The notes under the pieces: generated by a model
Database searches by the model: none
What the model saw: only the letters and a program-made list of their open reading frames with translations
Told to the model about the DNA's origin: nothing
Assembly: GCA_001751015.1 (NCBI GenBank)
Contig: MAXM01000190.1
Span: 1-6,822, forward strand
Direction of reading: 5' to 3'
Length of the DNA stretch: 6,822 nt
From: Desulfobacterales bacterium C00003106
GTDB lineage: Bacteria; Desulfobacterota; Desulfobacteria; Desulfobacterales; C00003106
Position numbers and translations under genes: made by a program
Shown: positions 6,485 to 6,822 of the stretch, piece after piece
Layout: each line of letters opens with the position of its first letter
How positions within the stretch are numbered: the first letter of the stretch is position 1

Positions 6485-6497
6485 CGCCCTTCGGGCG
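6485..6497. other. Short GC-rich hairpin
   Basis: CGCCC (6485-6489) and GGGCG (6493-6497) form a 5-bp stem with a TTC loop. It is flanked by CTAG and CTTAG and stands just outside the composite palindromic element, so it may be part of that element or of the preceding GGAACGGGGACGGAATAA stretch (from 6462). There is no T-run typical of a terminator. Confidence 0.3.
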
Positions 6498-6506
6498 GAC
6501 TTAGAA

Positions 6507-6664
6507 AATTTGGGTCATCGCGGATTAGTGTGAAAACTATCTAATCTGTATGTGGGAGCGGCATTCTTGCCGCGACTGGAAAGCCGCTCCCACAGTAAGT
6601 TTGAAACAACCGAAAGCATAATCAAGGCCGAAAATTTACACACTAATCCACGATGAGCCAATTT
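6507..6664. mobile_element. Composite palindromic element: REP-like core inside 26-bp inverted repeats
   Basis: The outer arms 6507-6532 and 6639-6664 are inverted copies pairing at 23 of 26 positions, including an unbroken GGATTAGTGTG / CACACTAATCC. Inside lies a perfect 12-bp inverted repeat, TGTGGGAGCGGC (6551-6562) with GCCGCTCCCACA (6583-6594). GCGGC (6558-6562) can instead pair with GCCGC (6569-6573). The core is strikingly like REP palindromes of pseudomonads and other proteobacteria, which are moved by REP-associated Y1 transposases (RAYT). There is no coding capacity, so this is a non-autonomous REP/BIME- or MITE-like element. It separates the cytochrome promoter from feoA. Exact ends and target duplication are uncertain. 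Confidence 0.7.
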
Positions 6665-6695
6665 GTTTCCGAGTCCCTAAGGAGGGCTTTTTTCG

Positions 6696-6822
6696 ATGAT
6701 AAAGTCACAACGCTCTGACGCAATCTCATTTCCTCTGCGTATGGCAGGTGAAGGAGAAAACGTCAAGATCATGTCATTAAGAGGGGGAAGAAGTTTTCAC
6801 GATAGGCTCAGTGGTATGGGGC
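6696..6822 (+). CDS. feoA: FeoA ferrous-iron transport accessory protein, N-terminal part (3' end outside window)
   Basis: The ATG at 6696 has an ideal AAGGAGGG (6679-6686) 9 bases upstream, and the frame runs open to the window edge for 42 codons. The protein begins with a short variable stretch, then has a FeoA-like start of the SH3-like fold: FPLRMAGEGENVKIMSLRGG, followed by FHDRLSGMG, which matches the family pattern of a PL..M..GE..VKI opening, a glycine pair and RL..MG. FeoA is a small cytoplasmic protein (about 75-90 residues) that works with the ferrous iron transporter FeoB. A feoB or a second feoA would be expected just downstream, outside the window. An in-frame ATG at 6741 lacks such a site and would cut into the domain. 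The gene runs away from the cytochrome cluster; the palindromic element ends 31 bases before its start. Confidence 0.8.
   Translation, partial: MIKSQRSDAISFPLRMAGEGENVKIMSLRGGRSFHDRLSGMG

Noticed and set aside
6485..6497. The short GC hairpin as an intrinsic terminator
   Set aside because: The stem is only 5 bp and no T-run follows on either strand.

Overview
The window looks like part of the genome of an anaerobic, cytochrome-rich, Gram-negative bacterium. A deltaproteobacterial (Desulfobacterota-type) or similar lineage fits best. The reasons are the periplasmic octaheme cytochromes with a NapC/NrfH-type quinol dehydrogenase, a two-domain rubrerythrin, a FeoA gene, and small proteins of a kind I associate from memory with sulfate reducers. 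No rRNA, tRNA or CRISPR array was seen, so the taxonomy is inference.

Layout. Positions 1-1221 (+) hold the 3' part of an AsmA-family envelope protein that begins before the window. It converges on a seven-gene minus-strand cluster through a hairpin near 1258-1284. In transcription order (right to left) the cluster is: a 120-aa conserved protein (6192-5830), a 67-aa conserved protein (5803-5600), a 79-aa cysteine-rich protein (5582-5343), octaheme cytochrome 1 of the HAO superfamily (5323-4040), rubrerythrin (3934-3362), a NapC/NrfH tetraheme membrane cytochrome (3339-2752) and octaheme cytochrome 2, a closer HAO relative (2725-1325). Gaps are 16 to 37 bases, except for a 105-base gap between octaheme 1 and rubrerythrin that carries a short tandem and inverted repeat. 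Each gene has a visible ribosome binding site. These sites shift three or four starts downstream of the longest reading frame.

Upstream of the cluster (6193-6695) there is no gene. This stretch holds a sigma-54-like promoter (6333-6318, minus strand), a perfect 16-bp palindrome about 75 bp above the predicted transcript start, small repeats, and a roughly 158-bp composite palindromic element (6507-6664) whose core resembles a REP sequence. At the right edge a feoA gene starts at 6696 (+) and runs out of the window.

How the genes may work together. The tetraheme protein would draw electrons from menaquinol and pass them to one or both periplasmic octaheme enzymes. By analogy with epsilonproteobacterial HAO/NrfH-like pairs, these may reduce nitrite, NO or hydroxylamine to ammonium. 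Rubrerythrin would remove peroxide in the cytoplasm. The most notable point is that two clearly different octaheme HAO-family enzymes share one quinol dehydrogenase and lie with rubrerythrin behind a possible enhancer-dependent promoter, which suggests an inducible nitrosative or oxidative stress or respiration module.
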